In this document: positions 35,823 to 36,722 of the stretch, piece by piece
How positions within the stretch are numbered: position 1 is the stretch's first letter
How the letters are laid out: each line of letters opens with the position of its first letter
Source of the DNA: a virus
Reading direction: 5' to 3' (one strand)
IMG/VR virus record: IMGVR_UViG_3300017971_000156
Coordinates: 1 to 36,722 of that record
DNA length: 36,722 nucleotides
The notes under the pieces: generated by a model
What the model saw: only the letters and a program-made list of their open reading frames with translations
Database searches by the model: none
Told to the model about the DNA's origin: nothing
Program-made: the position numbers and the translations under genes

Positions 35823-36722
35823 TCACTCAAAGACGCGCTGAAACTGTTCCTCACTCAACTCTTGTATTTCTTTTTCTGAATCAGCAAACACGTTTTTACC
35901 AAGATTTGATGATAATTCAGGCGAGATTTCCCTGACTTCATCCGAAAGTTGGTTCCAGGCTCTATTCGCAATGGCAATTTTACCTTGATTTAATGAAGAA
36001 ACGATCTGGCGGCTTAAATTCTGAAATCTGGGATTTACCAGCATTTCAGATGCCAAACTTCTTGCTGCTTCATGCCCAACTAAAGTGGCAATCGGCGCTG
36101 GACTACCATAAACGACTGCGCCTATCACTTCTCCCTTCATGATGTTTTTCATGAAATCATCAAATCCAGATGGAGCAAGAGCCTTTCTAACCTTGGCGTA
36201 CCGACCAAACAATTCATTGGTAACCTTGAAATCATTCAATAACTCTGGAGACAGGTCACCTAGTTGCTTTTGCAAGGGCTCTTTAATCCTGCCTAGCCTA
36301 GACCGTATATCCTTGGGCAGTGAGTTTAATTTCTGCCAAAAGTTGATTATCTTGGAACCGGTAACATTTTCAGCAAACAGCAAACCAAGATCTTCTTGTA
36401 TGGCATTTCGTGTCTTTTGAGGAACTTCCTCTAATATCTTTTGAACCTCGCCAAACAGCTGTTTTTGTTGACCAGCAGGAATGCTAATGTTTGACACATC
36501 TAAAGTTCTAAGATGATCAAATGAGGACGCGAGCCCCTTTTTTGTTTCCTCTAAAGCCGATGCAACCCTTTTTCCCTTACGAGCACCCTTCCCTAGAACA
36601 CCGAGTCGTCTTTCCTCAGAGACCAATGGAGCAATCTGCTGTTCGGTCAAACCAAGCCTGCGACCTTCTTCAATCACTCGTCGGCTAGCTCGACCGAACC
36701 CTGGCGTAATGGTTTTTCCTAA
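35823..36722 (-). CDS. DNA ejection / internal virion protein, C-terminal part (joins 609-1)
   Basis: This is the remainder of the gene split by the artificial break. The frame runs in from 36722 and repeats codons at 123-1 before continuing to its stop at 35823. Together the protein has about 461 residues. The C-terminal 260 residues are charged and helical (ALEETKKGLASSFDHLRTLDVSN; SRLGRIKEPLQKQLGDLSPELLNDFKV), with a small hydrophobic stretch (GEVIGAVVYGSPAPIATLVG). No peptidase or transglycosylase motif is seen. The HNH gene follows 93 bases downstream. Confidence 0.7.
   Translation of the reverse strand, partial: LGKTITPGFGRASRRVIEEGRRLGLTEQQIAPLVSEERRLGVLGKGARKGKRVASALEETKKGLASSFDHLRTLDVSNISIPAGQQKQLFGEVQKILEEVPQKTRNAIQEDLGLLFAENVTGSKIINFWQKLNSLPKDIRSRLGRIKEPLQKQLGDLSPELLNDFKVTNELFGRYAKVRKALAPSGFDDFMKNIMKGEVIGAVVYGSPAPIATLVGHEAARSLASEMLVNPRFQNLSRQIVSSLNQGKIAIANRAWNQLSDEVREISPELSSNLGKNVFADSEKEIQELSEEQFQRVFE
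36600..36722. repeat. Terminal direct repeat, right copy
   Basis: Identical to 1-123; the two ends overlap, closing a circle of about 36,599 bp. Confidence 0.95.

Overview
The window looks like the complete genome of a short-tailed (podovirus-type) double-stranded DNA phage, assembled as a circle. The first 123 bases are repeated exactly as the last 123 (1-123 = 36600-36722), so the unique circle is about 36,599 bp, and one gene runs across the artificial break. The morphogenesis genes are of P22/N4-like type: a P22-like portal, an N4 gp56-type major capsid protein, a gp4-like adaptor and a set of ejection proteins, with no tail tube, tape measure or contractile sheath. A candidate inner-membrane spanin plus a small lipoprotein suggests a Gram-negative host. 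No integrase or lytic repressor pair is seen, so a virulent lifestyle is likely.

Layout. Most genes are on the minus strand. Read leftwards from 19155: small terminase, large terminase (carrying an intein in its ATP-binding loop), portal, a tiny membrane protein, two head-associated proteins, a block of small accessory genes (12624-10296, including three tandem DUF551-like paralogues), a 500-bp non-coding region with repeats and a tRNA-like element, scaffold, major capsid, possible decoration protein, connector genes, a large tail protein with three repeat domains, and ejection proteins that run through position 1 into 36722-35823. Then come an HNH endonuclease gene (35729-35097), a fibre cassette of seven genes (35071-29864), a short assembly-like protein and two probable spanins ending at 29323.

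The minus-strand block 25230-19832 is the early/replication region: a ribbon-helix-helix regulator, several small proteins, a DnaB-type helicase, a winged-helix replication protein, and a zinc-finger/PD-(D/E)XK-like nuclease. The gap 21404-21629 holds a perfect DnaA box and a probable small RNA with its own promoter and terminator, making it the best origin candidate.

Two plus-strand islands exist. 19267-19804 holds three small genes. 25461-29332 is a recombination operon: a coiled-coil protein apparently split by a frame switch, an ERF annealing protein, a YqaJ/lambda-type exonuclease, an SSB-like protein with an acidic tail, zinc-ribbon and unknown proteins, and a RusA resolvase. Together these would process and recombine replicated DNA into a packaging substrate while relying on host polymerase.

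The most unusual items are the terminase intein, the tRNA-like element in a repeat-rich leader, the candidate origin RNA, the recurring TGTGTTAC sites at gene boundaries, the DUF551 trio, the frame-switched coiled-coil gene, and the lack of any recognisable endolysin.
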